DNA of 64,000 nucleotides, taken from positions 620,178-684,177 of the forward strand of contig NZ_JABMLF010000002.1 of NCBI RefSeq assembly GCF_013205055.1, read 5' to 3'. Positions within the stretch are counted from its first letter, which is position 1, and every line of letters begins with the position of its first letter. This stretch comes from Rathayibacter sp. VKM Ac-2856. Its GTDB lineage: Bacteria; Actinomycetota; Actinomycetes; Actinomycetales; Microbacteriaceae. Shown here in pieces: positions 24,865-34,682 of this stretch. The notes under the pieces were generated by a model. That model saw nothing but the letters and a program-made list of their open reading frames with translations. It made no database searches and was not told the DNA's origin. The translations under genes were made by a program, and so were the position numbers.

Positions 24865-25287
24865 ATGCTGACCACGACCCTCCTGCACCCCGAGATCCTG
24901 CACGCGCTCGCCCGCGCCGGCCACGGCTCCCGCATCCTGATCGCCGACGGCAACTACCCCGTCGGCACCACGCTCGGCCGGAACTCCGCGCTCGTGCACC
25001 TGAACCTGCGCCCGGACATGCTCACCGTCGACGAGATCCTCGACGCGCTGCTCACCGCCGTCATCGTCGAGGAGGCGACCGTGATGACGCCGGCCCCCGG
25101 TCTCGACGTGCCCGCGCAGGACGTGTTCCGCGCCACCCTCGAGGGCGTCCCCTTCACCTCGGTCGAGCGCCACGCCTTCTACGCCGAGGCGCGCACCGAC
25201 GACGTCGCCCTCACCATCGCCAGCGGCGACCGCCGCATCTACGCGAACCTCATCCTCACGATCGGCGTCCGCCCCGCCGACGCCTGA
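24865..25287 (+). CDS. RbsD/FucU-family sugar mutarotase
   Basis: 140 residues. LLHPEILHALARAGHGSRILIADGNYP (6-32) contains the conserved His and Asp of RbsD/FucU mutarotases, and YANLILTIGV closes the fold. It interconverts sugar anomers (ribose or L-fucose type). Third gene of the AKR-LacI operon with 7-base spacing, indicating that the pathway handles a free pyranose such as L-fucose or a deoxy sugar. Confidence 0.87.
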   Translation: MLTTTLLHPEILHALARAGHGSRILIADGNYPVGTTLGRNSALVHLNLRPDMLTVDEILDALLTAVIVEEATVMTPAPGLDVPAQDVFRATLEGVPFTSVERHAFYAEARTDDVALTIASGDRRIYANLILTIGVRPADA

Positions 25288-25323
25288 GCCGGGCCGCGTG
25301 CCCGTCCGCCCCACCCACCCACC

Positions 25324-25446
25324 CTCCAAGAGTTGCGGTAGTCGCCGCCGACTACCGCAACTTCCGAGGACTCGCACCCGGGTGAGCCGTCGAGCCTCCA
25401 AGAGTTGTCGTAGTGGGCGCGCGAGTACGACGACTTTCGCGCACTC
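25324..25446. repeat. Two hairpins of the 48-bp family, one of each arm type
   Basis: 25324-25371 has the GTTGCGGTAGTCG arm; 25396-25446 has the variant AGTTGTCGTA / TACGACGACT arm with a longer loop. They separate the convergent mutarotase and SMP-30 genes and may stop transcription from both sides. Confidence 0.85.
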
Positions 25447-25467
25447 GGGGGCGAGGAGACCCGCGCG

Positions 25468-26349
25468 TCAGGGCAGCGGCGCCTCGATCCAGCGCGGCGC
25501 CGGCAGCCCGGTCGCGCCCGGGCGCGCGAGCCAGAGCGCGCCCGCGAGCGGGTACCGCGCCTTCTCGTCGGCGGAGAGATCGCGCGAGGCGGACGAGATC
25601 ACGGCGATGTCGAGCGCCTCGCCCGCGAAGGCGATGCTGGACGCGTGCGGCGCGTCGATCGCGATGCCCTCGCCCTCGAGGCGCCGGCCCTCGGAGTCGT
25701 AGACGCGCACGCCGCTCCCGCCCCAGACCGAGCACCAGAGCCGGCCATCGGCGTCGACCGTCATGCCGTCGAGGAAGACGCCCTCCTCCGGCTCGAGGAA
25801 GGTCTCGCGCGGACCGTTCACGCCGTCGACGTACGGGCGCCGGTAGACGACGCCCGACTCCGTGTCGACCGAGTACATCACCGAGCCGTCGGGCGACCAG
25901 CCGAGGCCGTTCGAGAGCCGCAGGTCGTGGTCCAGCACGGTGACCGCGCCGTCGTGCTCGATCCGCAGCAGCACGTCGTCGCCGACCGACTCGCCGAGCG
26001 TCAGCGAGCCGACGACCAGCCGGCCCTGCGGATCGATCGAGCCGTCGTTGAAGCGGTGCCCCTCGGGCAGCAGCTCGGAGCCGCGGGTCAGCGAGCCGTC
26101 GACCTCGAGGATCGCGAGGCGCCGCGTCAGCGCGACGAGCACGCGCCCGTCGCCCAGCGGCAGCGCGCAGCCGACCTGCTCCCCGACGTCCGAGCGGGTG
26201 ATTGCCCCGATCCCGTCGTCGGTCAGCGGAGCCGACAGCACCGCGCCCGCCTCGATGTCCACCCAGGTGAGCCGCCCGGTCGCCCCGTCCCAGACGGGCC
26301 CCTCGCTGAGGACGTACGGAGGAGTGCCGGCGGGCGTCGCATCGATCAT
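25468..26349 (-). CDS. SMP-30/gluconolactonase/LRE-family lactonase
   Basis: 293 residues. Six-bladed propeller with metal ligands expected at Glu16 (SEGPVWD), Asn in RLSNGLGWSPD (~145) and Asp in LDGMTVDADG (~195); HRFNDGSIDPQGR (~98-110) is also conserved. Hydrolyses sugar lactones. Convergent with the AKR-LacI-mutarotase operon and therefore possibly part of the same oxidative sugar pathway (sugar to lactone to acid), although transcribed separately. Confidence 0.88.
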   Translation of the reverse strand: MIDATPAGTPPYVLSEGPVWDGATGRLTWVDIEAGAVLSAPLTDDGIGAITRSDVGEQVGCALPLGDGRVLVALTRRLAILEVDGSLTRGSELLPEGHRFNDGSIDPQGRLVVGSLTLGESVGDDVLLRIEHDGAVTVLDHDLRLSNGLGWSPDGSVMYSVDTESGVVYRRPYVDGVNGPRETFLEPEEGVFLDGMTVDADGRLWCSVWGGSGVRVYDSEGRRLEGEGIAIDAPHASSIAFAGEALDIAVISSASRDLSADEKARYPLAGALWLARPGATGLPAPRWIEAPLP

Positions 26350-26400
26350 CCCTCCACGCTACCCACCGCCCCTGTCCCCTCCCACCCCTGCCCCTCTTCC

Positions 26401-26459
26401 GCGAGATGCCACTTGTGCGCGCGACACGCCGTCAAAAGCGTGCACAAGTGGCATCTCGC
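26401..26459. repeat. 59-bp palindromic element, copy 2
   Basis: Same element as at 18909 with one arm change (TTGTGCGC). It lies between two divergent gene starts, so here it cannot be a simple 3' terminator. Confidence 0.92.
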
Positions 26460-26614
26460 GGCGCGCGACGGGACGCCGGGCGCGGGGATACACCCCGCGA
26501 GCACGCGCTGGCAAGGGGTGCATAGCCCGGCGATGCTCGGGTCTATCGTCGTCTCGCCGCGTCCGGGACAGTGCTCGTCAGCAGCGCCGCCGGGGCGACA
26601 GGAAGGCGCGAGCC

Positions 26615-28054
26615 ATGTCGACCGACACCGAAGAGCGCGGCCCCGTCCGGAGCCTCGTCCCCGCCCGCATCGACCGGCTGCCGTGGACCCGCTTCCACTG
26701 GTCGATCGTCGTCGGCCTCGGCTTCTCCTGGGTGCTCGACGGCCTCGAGATCCAGATCGTCGCGAGCGCCGGCTTCGCGAAGGAGTTCGACCTCTCGGCC
26801 GCGCAGGTCGGCGTGCTCGGCACCGTCTACCTCGTCGGTCAGATCGCCGGCGCGCTGATCTTCGGACGGCTGAGCGACAGGCTCGGGCGGCGGAAGCTCT
26901 TCATCCTGACGCTCGTGATCTACCTCGTCGCGAGCGGCCTGGCCGGACTCGCGCCGAACTACCTCTTCCTCGCCGTCTTCCGCTTCTTCGCGGGGATGGG
27001 CATCGGCGGCGAGTACGCGGCGATCAACTCCGCCATCGACGAGCTGATCCCCTCCAAGTACCGCGGCCGCGTCGACATCGCCATCAACGGCACCTACTGG
27101 GGCGGCGCCGCGCTCGGCTCCGCGGCGAACCTCTTCTTCCTCAACGACGAGCTCTTCGCCGAGAACGTCGGCTGGCGCCTCGGCTTCTTCCTCGGCCCCG
27201 TGCTCGGACTCGCGATCATCTATCTGCGCCGGCACATCCCGGAGAGCCCGCGCTGGCTGATGACCCACGGCCGCGAGGAGGAGGCGGAGCGGACGGTCGA
27301 CGAGATCGAGCGCCGCGTCGAGGCGGAGGGCGGCGTCCTCGAGCCGGTCGACGACTCGAAGGCGATCACCGTGAAGGCGACCGAGAGCATCCCGTTCCGC
27401 ACCATCGCGCGGGTGCTGATCCGGCAGTACCCGAAGCGGACGCTCGTCGGCGCGACCATGATGATCACCCAGTCGTTCCTCTACAACGCCATCTTCTTCA
27501 CCTACGCGCTGGTGCTGGAGAACTTCTACGACGTGGAGCAGAGCGCCGTCTCGTACTTCTTCTTCCCGTTCGCGATCGGCAACCTCGTCGGGCCACTGGT
27601 GCTCGGCCACCTCTTCGACGTGTGGGGCCGGCGGAAGATGATCTTCCTCACCTACGGCGTCTCCGGCGCGGTGCTGGCGCTCTCGGCCGTGCTGTTCAGC
27701 ATGGACGTGCTGACCGCGACGACCCAGACGATCCTCTGGTGCGTCTCGTTCTTCTTCGCCTCCGCGGGCGCCTCGAGCGCGTACCTCACCGTGAGCGAGA
27801 TCTTCCCGCTCGAGCTGCGCAGCCAGGCCATCTCGTACTTCTTCACCCTCGGCCAGATCGCCGGCGCCGTCGCGCCCACCCTCTACGGTGTGCTGATCGG
27901 CGACGGCAGCGACCGAGGCCCGCTCACCGTCGGCTACTTCGTCGGCGCCGCCGTGATGATCCTCGGCGGCCTCGTCGCCCTGATCTTCGGCGTCGACGCC
28001 GAGCGCCGCAGCCTCGAGAGCATCACCGAGCCCCTCTCCACGGTCCGCGACTGA
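26615..28054 (+). CDS. MFS transporter, sugar-porter type
   Basis: 479 residues from ATG 26615 (GGAAGG upstream). Twelve membrane segments with the sugar-porter signatures GRLSDRLGRRKLFI (~87-100), RFFAGMGIGGEYAAINS (~120-136), PESPRWL (~205) and the central loop ERRVEAEGG. Charged N-terminal tail (1-35). A proton symporter of a sugar or organic acid such as niacin/benzoate-type substrates. Adjacent on its divergent side to the lactonase gene. Confidence 0.87.
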   Translation: MSTDTEERGPVRSLVPARIDRLPWTRFHWSIVVGLGFSWVLDGLEIQIVASAGFAKEFDLSAAQVGVLGTVYLVGQIAGALIFGRLSDRLGRRKLFILTLVIYLVASGLAGLAPNYLFLAVFRFFAGMGIGGEYAAINSAIDELIPSKYRGRVDIAINGTYWGGAALGSAANLFFLNDELFAENVGWRLGFFLGPVLGLAIIYLRRHIPESPRWLMTHGREEEAERTVDEIERRVEAEGGVLEPVDDSKAITVKATESIPFRTIARVLIRQYPKRTLVGATMMITQSFLYNAIFFTYALVLENFYDVEQSAVSYFFFPFAIGNLVGPLVLGHLFDVWGRRKMIFLTYGVSGAVLALSAVLFSMDVLTATTQTILWCVSFFFASAGASSAYLTVSEIFPLELRSQAISYFFTLGQIAGAVAPTLYGVLIGDGSDRGPLTVGYFVGAAVMILGGLVALIFGVDAERRSLESITEPLSTVRD

Positions 28055-28064
28055 CCCCCCTCTC

Positions 28065-28123
28065 GCGAGATGCCACTTGTGCACGCGACACGCCGTGGAG
28101 AGCGTGCACAAGTGGCATCTCGC
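28065..28123. repeat. 59-bp palindromic element, copy 3
   Basis: Starts 11 bases after the MFS stop codon, between convergent genes; both arms match exactly. Confidence 0.92.
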
Positions 28124-28211
28124 GGCGCGGGCCAGCCGAGGCGCGTACGCTGTGAGGACACCCCCGGACGCTTCGGCTACCGGACGCGAGGCCCCTTCTC
28201 CGGAAGAGGCC

Positions 28212-28883
28212 TCAGCTCTTCCCCCTCCACGCGGCGGGACGGTGGACGACTCCGTGGTCGTCCCGGAGCCGGTCCGGGAAGCGACTCCCCTCCAGCGCAC
28301 CGCGTCGGATCCTGCGGATGTGGGCGGGACCCACCGCGAGCAACGAGGCCGACGGTCTCTCGGTCGGGGAGATCAGGCCGATCTCCTTTCCGGCGGCGTC
28401 TCGCACCATCCGGAACGCCTCCGTGAAGTCCGAGTCGTTCGAGAGCAGGAAGAACGTCTCCGCCTCGCCGCGGAACGCGTCGACGAGCATGTGAGCGGCC
28501 AGATCGACGTCCGACCCCTTCTCCTCCGTCTTCCGCACCCCCACCGTCACGAGCCGGCCGTCGCCGTCCAGTCGCACAGGATGCACCGGCATCGTCCGGC
28601 GGTCGATCCGGAACGTCCCCTCGTGGACGGTGATCCGCGGAGAGGTCCGCAGAGCCCGCACGTACGCCTGCTGCCGTGCAGGTGCCTGAGGATCGGTCCC
28701 GAGCGTCGCCCTGATCATGGCGGTGAAGTACCGGACTCGCACAACGTCGAAAGTCGGGAGCAGCAGATCGCACAGGCGGGCGACGTCGAGCCACTTCAGC
28801 TCCGGCTCTCCTTCGAGAAGCCAGCGGTAGAGGTTGAAGCCGTCGACGTAGACGGAGGCCGTGGGACGCGCCTCGTCGGTCAC
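28212..28883 (-). CDS. NYN-domain (LabA/DUF88-like) ribonuclease-type protein
   Basis: 223 residues; GTG 28883 is the likeliest start (VTDEARPTASVYVDGFNLY) although no strong ribosome site is visible. PIN-like NYN fold with acidic residues in VYVDGFN (~13-17), GSDVDLAAHMLVDA (~124-137) and LLSNDSDF (~145-152), the metal-binding catalytic set. Such proteins cut RNA. It stands alone, flanked by 59-bp palindromes on both sides; target unknown. Confidence 0.82.
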   Translation of the reverse strand: MTDEARPTASVYVDGFNLYRWLLEGEPELKWLDVARLCDLLLPTFDVVRVRYFTAMIRATLGTDPQAPARQQAYVRALRTSPRITVHEGTFRIDRRTMPVHPVRLDGDGRLVTVGVRKTEEKGSDVDLAAHMLVDAFRGEAETFFLLSNDSDFTEAFRMVRDAAGKEIGLISPTERPSASLLAVGPAHIRRIRRGALEGSRFPDRLRDDHGVVHRPAAWRGKS

Positions 28884-28997
28884 GACGAGCCGCAGCTCAA
28901 GGAAGGGGCACTCATCGCCGGAGGCTACCGGCCTTTGGCCACCCACCCACGCCGCGTCGCCGGACGTCGGGCGGCCACCCCCTCCCTCCCCCTCTCG

Positions 28998-29056
28998 CGA
29001 GATGCCACTTGTGCACGCGACACGCCGCAGAAAGCGTGCACAAGTGGCATCTCGCG
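28998..29056. repeat. 59-bp palindromic element, copy 4
   Basis: Perfect arms. Lies between the NYN gene start and the stop codon of the downstream-reading APC permease gene. Confidence 0.92.
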
Positions 29057-29086
29057 GAGGGGAGAAGGGACGGGCCGGCGCGCGCG

Positions 29087-31072
29087 TCAGCCGACGTGGA
29101 CGCCCGGGCGGCGCTCGCGGCGGGGCTCGGCGCGGCGGAGGACCTCGCGGGTGACGGGGGCGACCTCGCCGGTGCCGGTGATGAGGAAGCGGAACATGTT
29201 CGAGAGCGGGCCGCCCTCGGTCCATTCGAAGTAGACGTCGGGGACCACGCCGGTCAGGGCGCGGATCTCGAGCAGCACCGTGGCGATGGTGTTCGGGATG
29301 TTGCCGCTGGTCACCGTGAGCACGCGGAAGCCGTGGCAGACGCGCCCCTGCACGACGAGGTCCTCCTCGAAGTCGGACGAGTCGGTGGGGTGCACCTCGA
29401 GGAAGAGGACCGGGCCGCGCATCGGCAGGTTGCTGTCGCGCTGCTCCTCCGCCAGCTTGTCGCGGTACTCGCGCTCGGAGCCGTCGTCCGGCTCGTTCGC
29501 GAGGATGCGGATCACGCCGTAGTCGTCGGCGTCGGTGCTGAGGAAGTCGAGTGCGACGGCGTCGAAGGTCACCGACGTCGCGCGCAGCTGGAACGACCGC
29601 TGCACCCGCGAGACCAGCGACACCACGAGGATCCCGAGGATGAACAGGCTCGCGATCCGCACGCCGTCCGGCCGCTCGACCACGTTCACGACCGTCGTGT
29701 AGACGAAGACGAGCGCGATGACCGCGAAGCCGATCGCCCGCTTGGTCTGCTTCTTCCGCTTCGCGGAGAGGAACACGGCGACGGACGCGGACGTGATCAG
29801 CACCAGCACCCCGGTCGCGTACGCGCCGCCCTGCGCGTCGACGTCGGCCCGGAAGAGGATCGTGATGAGGAACGCGACGGCCGTGAAGACCAGCACCAGC
29901 GGGCGCACCGCCGCGGCCCACTGCGGCGCCATCCCGTAGCGCGGGAGGTAGCGCGGCACGATGTTGAGCAGCCCCGCCATCGCCGAGGCGCCCGCGAACC
30001 AGAGGATGCAGATCGTGCTGACGTCGTAGGCGGTGCCGAACGCGTCGCCGAGGTACTCGTGCGCGAGGTAGGCGAGGGCGCGGCCGTTGGCCTGCCCGCC
30101 CGGCTGGAACTCGGCCTGCGGGATCAGCAGGGTCGTCACGAAGCTCGAGGTGATCAGGAACGTCGACATCGTCACCGCGGCGGTGATCAGCAGGCGCTTC
30201 GCCCCGCGGATCCGGCCGGCCGGGGCCGCGTCCGTGTCGCTCGCGTCGCCGCGGATCTGCGGCATCACCGCCACGCCGGTCTCGAAGCCCGACAGCCCGA
30301 GCGCGAGCTTCGGGAACACGATCAGCGCGATGCCGACCATGATCAGCGGATTCCCGTGCTGCGTCGTCAGCGCCGACCACCAGTTCCCGATCACGACCGG
30401 GTTCTCGGCGACGTGCGCGATCGCGACGACGATGACGACCGCGTTCAGCAGCAGGAACACCGCGACCAGCACGACCGCGATCGAGATCGCCTCCTTGAAC
30501 CCGCGCAGGAAGACGATCGCGAGCAGCGCGACCAGGCCCAGCGTCAGCGGCACCTCCGCGCCGTGGAACCAGGCCGGGGCGAACGGGTTCTCCACCGCGT
30601 GCGCCGTGGCGTCGGCCGCGGACAGCGTGATGGTGATCATGAAGTCGGTCGCCGCGAAGCCGAGTAGCACCAGCACGAAGAGCTTGCCGCCCCACCAGGG
30701 CAGCAGCCGCTCCAGCATCGCGATCGAGCCCTCGCCGCGGAAGCTCTCGCGCGCCACGCGGCGGTAGACCGGCAGCGCGCCGAACAGCGTCAGCAGCACC
30801 AGGACGATGGTCGCCAGCGGCGAGACGAGGCCGGCGGCGAGCGCCGCGATGGCGGGCTGGTAGCCGAGCGTGGAGAAGTAGTCGACGCCGGTCAGGCACA
30901 TCACACGCCACCAGGAGTGCGTCTTCCCGGTGGTGGAGTGCGGGCCGGGGTGGGTGCCGGAGTCGTCGCGCAGCCCTTCGAGCAGCCACGCCTTCACGCC
31001 GCCGCGGCGGGCGGAGGCGAGGGGCGAGGGCTCGAGGGCGTCGGCGTCACCGCGGACGAGGGAGGAGGTCAC
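29087..31072 (-). CDS. APC-superfamily permease with cytoplasmic C-terminal domain
   Basis: 661 residues from GTG 31072. Twelve membrane segments from about 55 to 480; [16 protein letters not shown] (~62-77) is the conserved first helix of this APC group, which is related to KUP/KimA potassium importers. The last 170 residues (from ~490) form a soluble domain. Substrate could be an amino acid or K+; the sequence alone does not decide. No partner gene is adjacent. Confidence 0.8.
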   Translation of the reverse strand: MTSSLVRGDADALEPSPLASARRGGVKAWLLEGLRDDSGTHPGPHSTTGKTHSWWRVMCLTGVDYFSTLGYQPAIAALAAGLVSPLATIVLVLLTLFGALPVYRRVARESFRGEGSIAMLERLLPWWGGKLFVLVLLGFAATDFMITITLSAADATAHAVENPFAPAWFHGAEVPLTLGLVALLAIVFLRGFKEAISIAVVLVAVFLLLNAVVIVVAIAHVAENPVVIGNWWSALTTQHGNPLIMVGIALIVFPKLALGLSGFETGVAVMPQIRGDASDTDAAPAGRIRGAKRLLITAAVTMSTFLITSSFVTTLLIPQAEFQPGGQANGRALAYLAHEYLGDAFGTAYDVSTICILWFAGASAMAGLLNIVPRYLPRYGMAPQWAAAVRPLVLVFTAVAFLITILFRADVDAQGGAYATGVLVLITSASVAVFLSAKRKKQTKRAIGFAVIALVFVYTTVVNVVERPDGVRIASLFILGILVVSLVSRVQRSFQLRATSVTFDAVALDFLSTDADDYGVIRILANEPDDGSEREYRDKLAEEQRDSNLPMRGPVLFLEVHPTDSSDFEEDLVVQGRVCHGFRVLTVTSGNIPNTIATVLLEIRALTGVVPDVYFEWTEGGPLSNMFRFLITGTGEVAPVTREVLRRAEPRRERRPGVHVG

Positions 31073-31201
31073 TGGACGTGTCTACTCGGCGGAGGCGGCT
31101 CGGGAGCCGAGAACGCCCGGATCCCTACGGTTCCCTAACGGGCAATCCGTGGGCGGCGCCGCGTCGGAGGGTGCTCACGAGGGCCACCGGTGCACGAAGA
31201 A

Positions 31202-31250
31202 GGCTGGACGGCCGGATCAGCCCGAAAGGGGCGATCGCGGCCGTCCAGCC
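31202..31250 (-). terminator. Hairpin terminator after RNase J
   Basis: GGCTGGACGGCC (31202-31213) pairs perfectly with GGCCGTCCAGCC (31239-31250). It lies 24 bases past the RNase J stop codon on the minus strand. Confidence 0.8.
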
Positions 31251-31274
31251 TCAGTCGTGCAGGGAGCGCGCGGA

Positions 31275-32981
31275 CTACTCCTCGACGACGATCGTCGTGA
31301 TGACCGGGTTGCGGCGGTGGCGGCGGGTCAGCCAGCGGCCGAGCGTGCGCGTGATCAGCTTCTCGATCGCGTCGCGGTCGGTCGGCTGACCGGCGGCCTG
31401 CAGCACCGCGTCGTCGATCGCCTTGCTGGCGTTGTCCTTCCAGCTCGGCTCCTCGACGAAGCCGCGGGTGAAGAACTCGACCGGCTCGCCGAGCGTGCCG
31501 CGGTCGAGGTCGACGATGGCGAGCACCGTGATGGCGCCCTCCTCGGCCAGGACGCGGCGGTCCACCATCGCGTCCTCGGTCGCGACGCCGATCGTGGTGC
31601 CGTCGACGAAGACGAGGTCGGCGGGGATGCGGCCGCTCATGCGCGCGCGCCCCTTGACGAGGTCGATCGAGACGCCGTCCTCGATGACGAAGACGTTCTT
31701 CTCGTCGATGCCGGTGCGCGTGGCGATCGCGGCGTTCGCCGTGAGGTGGCGCCACTCGCCGTGCACGGGCAGGACCGCGGTGGGGCGGAGGATGTTGTAG
31801 CAGTAGGCGAGCTCGCCCGCGCTGGCGTGACCCGAGACGTGCACCTTGGCGTTGCCCTTGTGCACGACGGTCGCGCCCCAGCGGGTGAACGCGTTGATGA
31901 TCCGGTAGATCGCGTTCTCGTTGCCGGGGATCAGCGAGCTGGCGAGCAGCACGGTGTCGCCGGGGCCGATGTCGATGATGTGGTCCTTGTTGGCCATCCG
32001 CGAGAGCGCCGCCATCGGCTCGCCCTGCGAACCGGTGCAGATCATCACGATCTCGGTCGCGGGCAGCTTCTCGAGCACCTTCATGTCGACGACGAGGCCG
32101 GCCGGGATCTTGAGGTAGCCGAGCTCCGCGGCGATGCCCATGTTGCGGACCATCGAGCGGCCGACGAAGGCGACCTTGCGGCCGTGCTTCTGCGCGGCGT
32201 CGAGCACCTGCTGGATCCGGTGCACGTGGCTGGCGAAGCTCGAGACGACGATGCGGCGCGGGGCGGTGCGGAAGACCTGGTCGATCGCGGGGGCGAGGTC
32301 GCCCTCCGAGATGGCGAAGCCGGGGACGTCGGCGTTGGTGGAGTCGACCAGGAACAGGTCGACGCCCTCGTCGCCGAGGCGCGCGAAGCCGGGGAGATCG
32401 GTGGTGCGCCCGTCGAGCGGGAACTGGTCCATCTTGAAGTCGCCCGTGTGCAGCACGAGGCCGGCCTCGGTGCGAATGGCGACCGCGAGGCCGTCGGGGA
32501 TGGAGTGGTTGACCGCGAGGAACTCGAGGTCGAAGACGCCGGCGTCGATCCGGTCGCCCTCCTTCACCGGGCGGGTGCGCGGGGTGATGCGGTGCTCGGT
32601 GAGCTTCGCGGTGATCAGCGCGAGGGTGAAGGTCGACGCGATGATCGGGATGTCCGCGCGCTCCTTGAGGAGGTACGGCACGCCGCCGATGTGGTCCTCG
32701 TGGCCGTGGGTGAGCACGATCGCCTCGATGTCCTTCAGGCGCGAGCGGATCGCGGCGAAGTCGGGCAGGATCACGTCGATGCCGGGCTGGTTCTCCTCGG
32801 GGAAGAGCACGCCGCAGTCGACGATGAGCAGCTTGCCCTTGTGCTCGAAGACGGTCATGTTGCGACCGATCTCGCCCAGGCCGCCGAGCGGGGTGATGCG
32901 CATGCCGCCCTTCTCCAGCGGCTTGGGGGCGGGGAGTTCGAGGTGGTGGCGCGCGGGCTTGGCGGTTCTGGCGTTTCGCAT
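31275..32981 (-). CDS. rnj: Ribonuclease J
   Basis: 568 residues from ATG 32981. Metallo-beta-lactamase/beta-CASP RNase: HGHEDHIGG (~90-98) supplies zinc ligands, HTGDFKMDQ (~185-193), SFASHVHRIQQV (~265), and SGHASAGEL (~400) are all present, followed by the C-terminal dimer domain. It has both 5'-exonuclease and endonuclease activity in mRNA turnover and rRNA maturation. Unlike many actinobacteria, no dapA gene is next to it. An upstream open frame to 33326 has no conserved sequence. Confidence 0.95.
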   Translation of the reverse strand: MRNARTAKPARHHLELPAPKPLEKGGMRITPLGGLGEIGRNMTVFEHKGKLLIVDCGVLFPEENQPGIDVILPDFAAIRSRLKDIEAIVLTHGHEDHIGGVPYLLKERADIPIIASTFTLALITAKLTEHRITPRTRPVKEGDRIDAGVFDLEFLAVNHSIPDGLAVAIRTEAGLVLHTGDFKMDQFPLDGRTTDLPGFARLGDEGVDLFLVDSTNADVPGFAISEGDLAPAIDQVFRTAPRRIVVSSFASHVHRIQQVLDAAQKHGRKVAFVGRSMVRNMGIAAELGYLKIPAGLVVDMKVLEKLPATEIVMICTGSQGEPMAALSRMANKDHIIDIGPGDTVLLASSLIPGNENAIYRIINAFTRWGATVVHKGNAKVHVSGHASAGELAYCYNILRPTAVLPVHGEWRHLTANAAIATRTGIDEKNVFVIEDGVSIDLVKGRARMSGRIPADLVFVDGTTIGVATEDAMVDRRVLAEEGAITVLAIVDLDRGTLGEPVEFFTRGFVEEPSWKDNASKAIDDAVLQAAGQPTDRDAIEKLITRTLGRWLTRRHRRNPVITTIVVEE

Positions 32982-33294
32982 GGGTGCTTTCCGGTGGGGG
33001 ACGTGGCGTCGTGCTGGTGCGCGCGGCCCCCGCATCGTGCGGAGCGCCTCGGCGCAGGTGGTCTGTGTGGCCCCAGGTGCTCTGGGCGGCCCGTCCGCGC
33101 TCACCCGGGTGCGTGCTCCGCGCCGCATCGTGCGGCACCGGGAGCGGTGCGGGTGGGGCGCGGGTCGCGGTGGGGAGGTGGATCCGGAGTGCTCGGATCG
33201 CTGCAGAGACCGCGGCGGCCGCGTCCAGCATGACACCATCCGCCGGGAGTTGCCCCCACTGCGCCGATTCCGGCGCGCGCCCGGGCACGCCGAA

Positions 33295-33322
33295 GCCCCC
33301 TCCCCGACCCGGGCGAGGGGGC
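33295..33322. terminator. GC hairpin in the RNase J upstream gap
   Basis: GCCCCCTC (33295-33302) and GAGGGGGC (33315-33322) form a stem. The gap 32982-33431 otherwise contains the RNase J leader and one 59-bp palindrome; no gene is seen there. Direction of any termination is unclear. Confidence 0.4.
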
Positions 33323-33334
33323 TCACCCCCTCCC

Positions 33335-33393
33335 GCGAGATGCCACTTGCGCACGCGACACGCCGTGGAAGGCGGTCACAAGTGGCATCTCGC
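33335..33393. repeat. 59-bp palindromic element, copy 5
   Basis: Outer 16 bases of the stem are intact; the inner part has drifted (TTGCGCACGC against GGCGGTCACAA), so this copy is partly decayed. Confidence 0.9.
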
Positions 33394-33431
33394 GGGGGCG
33401 CGGAAGGCGGGAGGGAGGGGCGGGGCGCGCG

Positions 33432-34655
33432 TCAGCGCAGGGAGTCGAGCACGGACTCCAGCTCGTCGACCGCGAAGTCGATCTCGGCGGCGGTGACGAC
33501 GATCGGCGGGGCGAGGCGGATCGTCGAGCCGTGGGTGTCCTTGGCCAGGACGCGACGCGCCATCAGCGCCTCGCAGACGGCGCGGCCCGAGGCGAGGGCC
33601 GGGTCGATGTCGATGCCGGCCCAGAGTCCGGCGCCGCGGACCGCGACGACGCCGCGGCCGATCAGCGCCGACAGGCGGGCGTGCAGTTGCGCGCCGCGCT
33701 CGCGGGCCAGCGCCTGGTACTCGCCGGTGGCGAGCAGCTCGACGACCGCGAGGCCGACGGCGGCGGCGAGCGGGTTGCCGCCGAAGGTCGAGCCGTGCTG
33801 GCCGGGCTGGAGCACGCCGAGCACGTCCGCGTTCGCGACGACCGCCGAGACGGGCACGATGCCGCCGCCGAGCGCCTTGCCCAGCAGATACACGTCCGGG
33901 ACGACGTCGACGAGGTCGCAGGCGAAGGTCGCGCCGGTGCGGCCGAGGCCCGACTGGATCTCGTCCGCGATGAAGAGGACGTTCCGGCGCGCGGTGATCT
34001 CGCGCACCGCGGGGAGGTAGTCGGCCGGCGGCACGACGATGCCCGCCTCGCCCTGGATCGGCTCGATCAGCACGGCGACGGTGTCCTCGTCGATCGCGGC
34101 CTCGAGGGCCGCCGCGTCGCCGAACGGCACCGTGCGGAAGCCGGGGGTGAACGGAGCGAAGCCGTCGCGCGCCTCCGCGTCGTCGCTGAACGAGATGATC
34201 GTCGTCGTGCGGCCGTGGAAGTTGCCGGCCGCGACGACGATGTTCGCGCGTCCCGGAGCGACGCCCTTCACCCGGTAGCCCCAGGCGCGGGCGACCTTGA
34301 TGCCCGACTCGACCGCCTCGGCGCCCGTGTTCATCGGCAGGACCATGTCCTTGCCGGCGAGCGCGGCGAGCGCCGTGACGAACGGGCCGAGCTGGTCGTT
34401 GTGGAACGCGCGGCTGGTCAGCGTGACCCGCGAGAGCTGCGCACGCGCCGCGTCCAGCAGCACCGGGTGCGAGTGGCCGAAGTTGACGGCGGAGTAGGCG
34501 GCGAGGCAGTCGAGGTAGCGGCGCCCCTCGACGTCGGTGATCCACGCGCCCTCGGCGGTCGCGGCGACGACGGGCAGCGGGTGGTAGTTGTGCGCGGCGT
34601 GCGCCTCCTCCGCGGCGATCAGGTCGGCGGAACGGTCGGTCTCGGTGATGCTCAT
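33432..34655 (-). CDS. rocD: Ornithine aminotransferase
   Basis: 407 residues. Class-III PLP aminotransferase; the PLP lysine is Lys260 in YLLGKALGGGIVPVSA, with IADEIQSGLGRTG (~235-247), TLTSRAFHND (~83-92) and HGSTFGGNPLA (~290) as in ornithine aminotransferases. Converts ornithine plus 2-oxoglutarate to glutamate semialdehyde and glutamate. It follows the arginine-hydrolase-like gene by 130 bases with a hairpin between them, suggesting a two-step arginine or ornithine catabolic operon. Confidence 0.9.
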   Translation of the reverse strand: MSITETDRSADLIAAEEAHAAHNYHPLPVVAATAEGAWITDVEGRRYLDCLAAYSAVNFGHSHPVLLDAARAQLSRVTLTSRAFHNDQLGPFVTALAALAGKDMVLPMNTGAEAVESGIKVARAWGYRVKGVAPGRANIVVAAGNFHGRTTTIISFSDDAEARDGFAPFTPGFRTVPFGDAAALEAAIDEDTVAVLIEPIQGEAGIVVPPADYLPAVREITARRNVLFIADEIQSGLGRTGATFACDLVDVVPDVYLLGKALGGGIVPVSAVVANADVLGVLQPGQHGSTFGGNPLAAAVGLAVVELLATGEYQALARERGAQLHARLSALIGRGVVAVRGAGLWAGIDIDPALASGRAVCEALMARRVLAKDTHGSTIRLAPPIVVTAAEIDFAVDELESVLDSLR

Positions 34656-34682
34656 GTCGTGCCTCCTGAGGACGATCGACTC

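Noticed and set aside
25645-28155. Plus-strand open frame over the lactonase and MFS genes
   Set aside because: Shadow frame; the real genes on both strands have clear family motifs.
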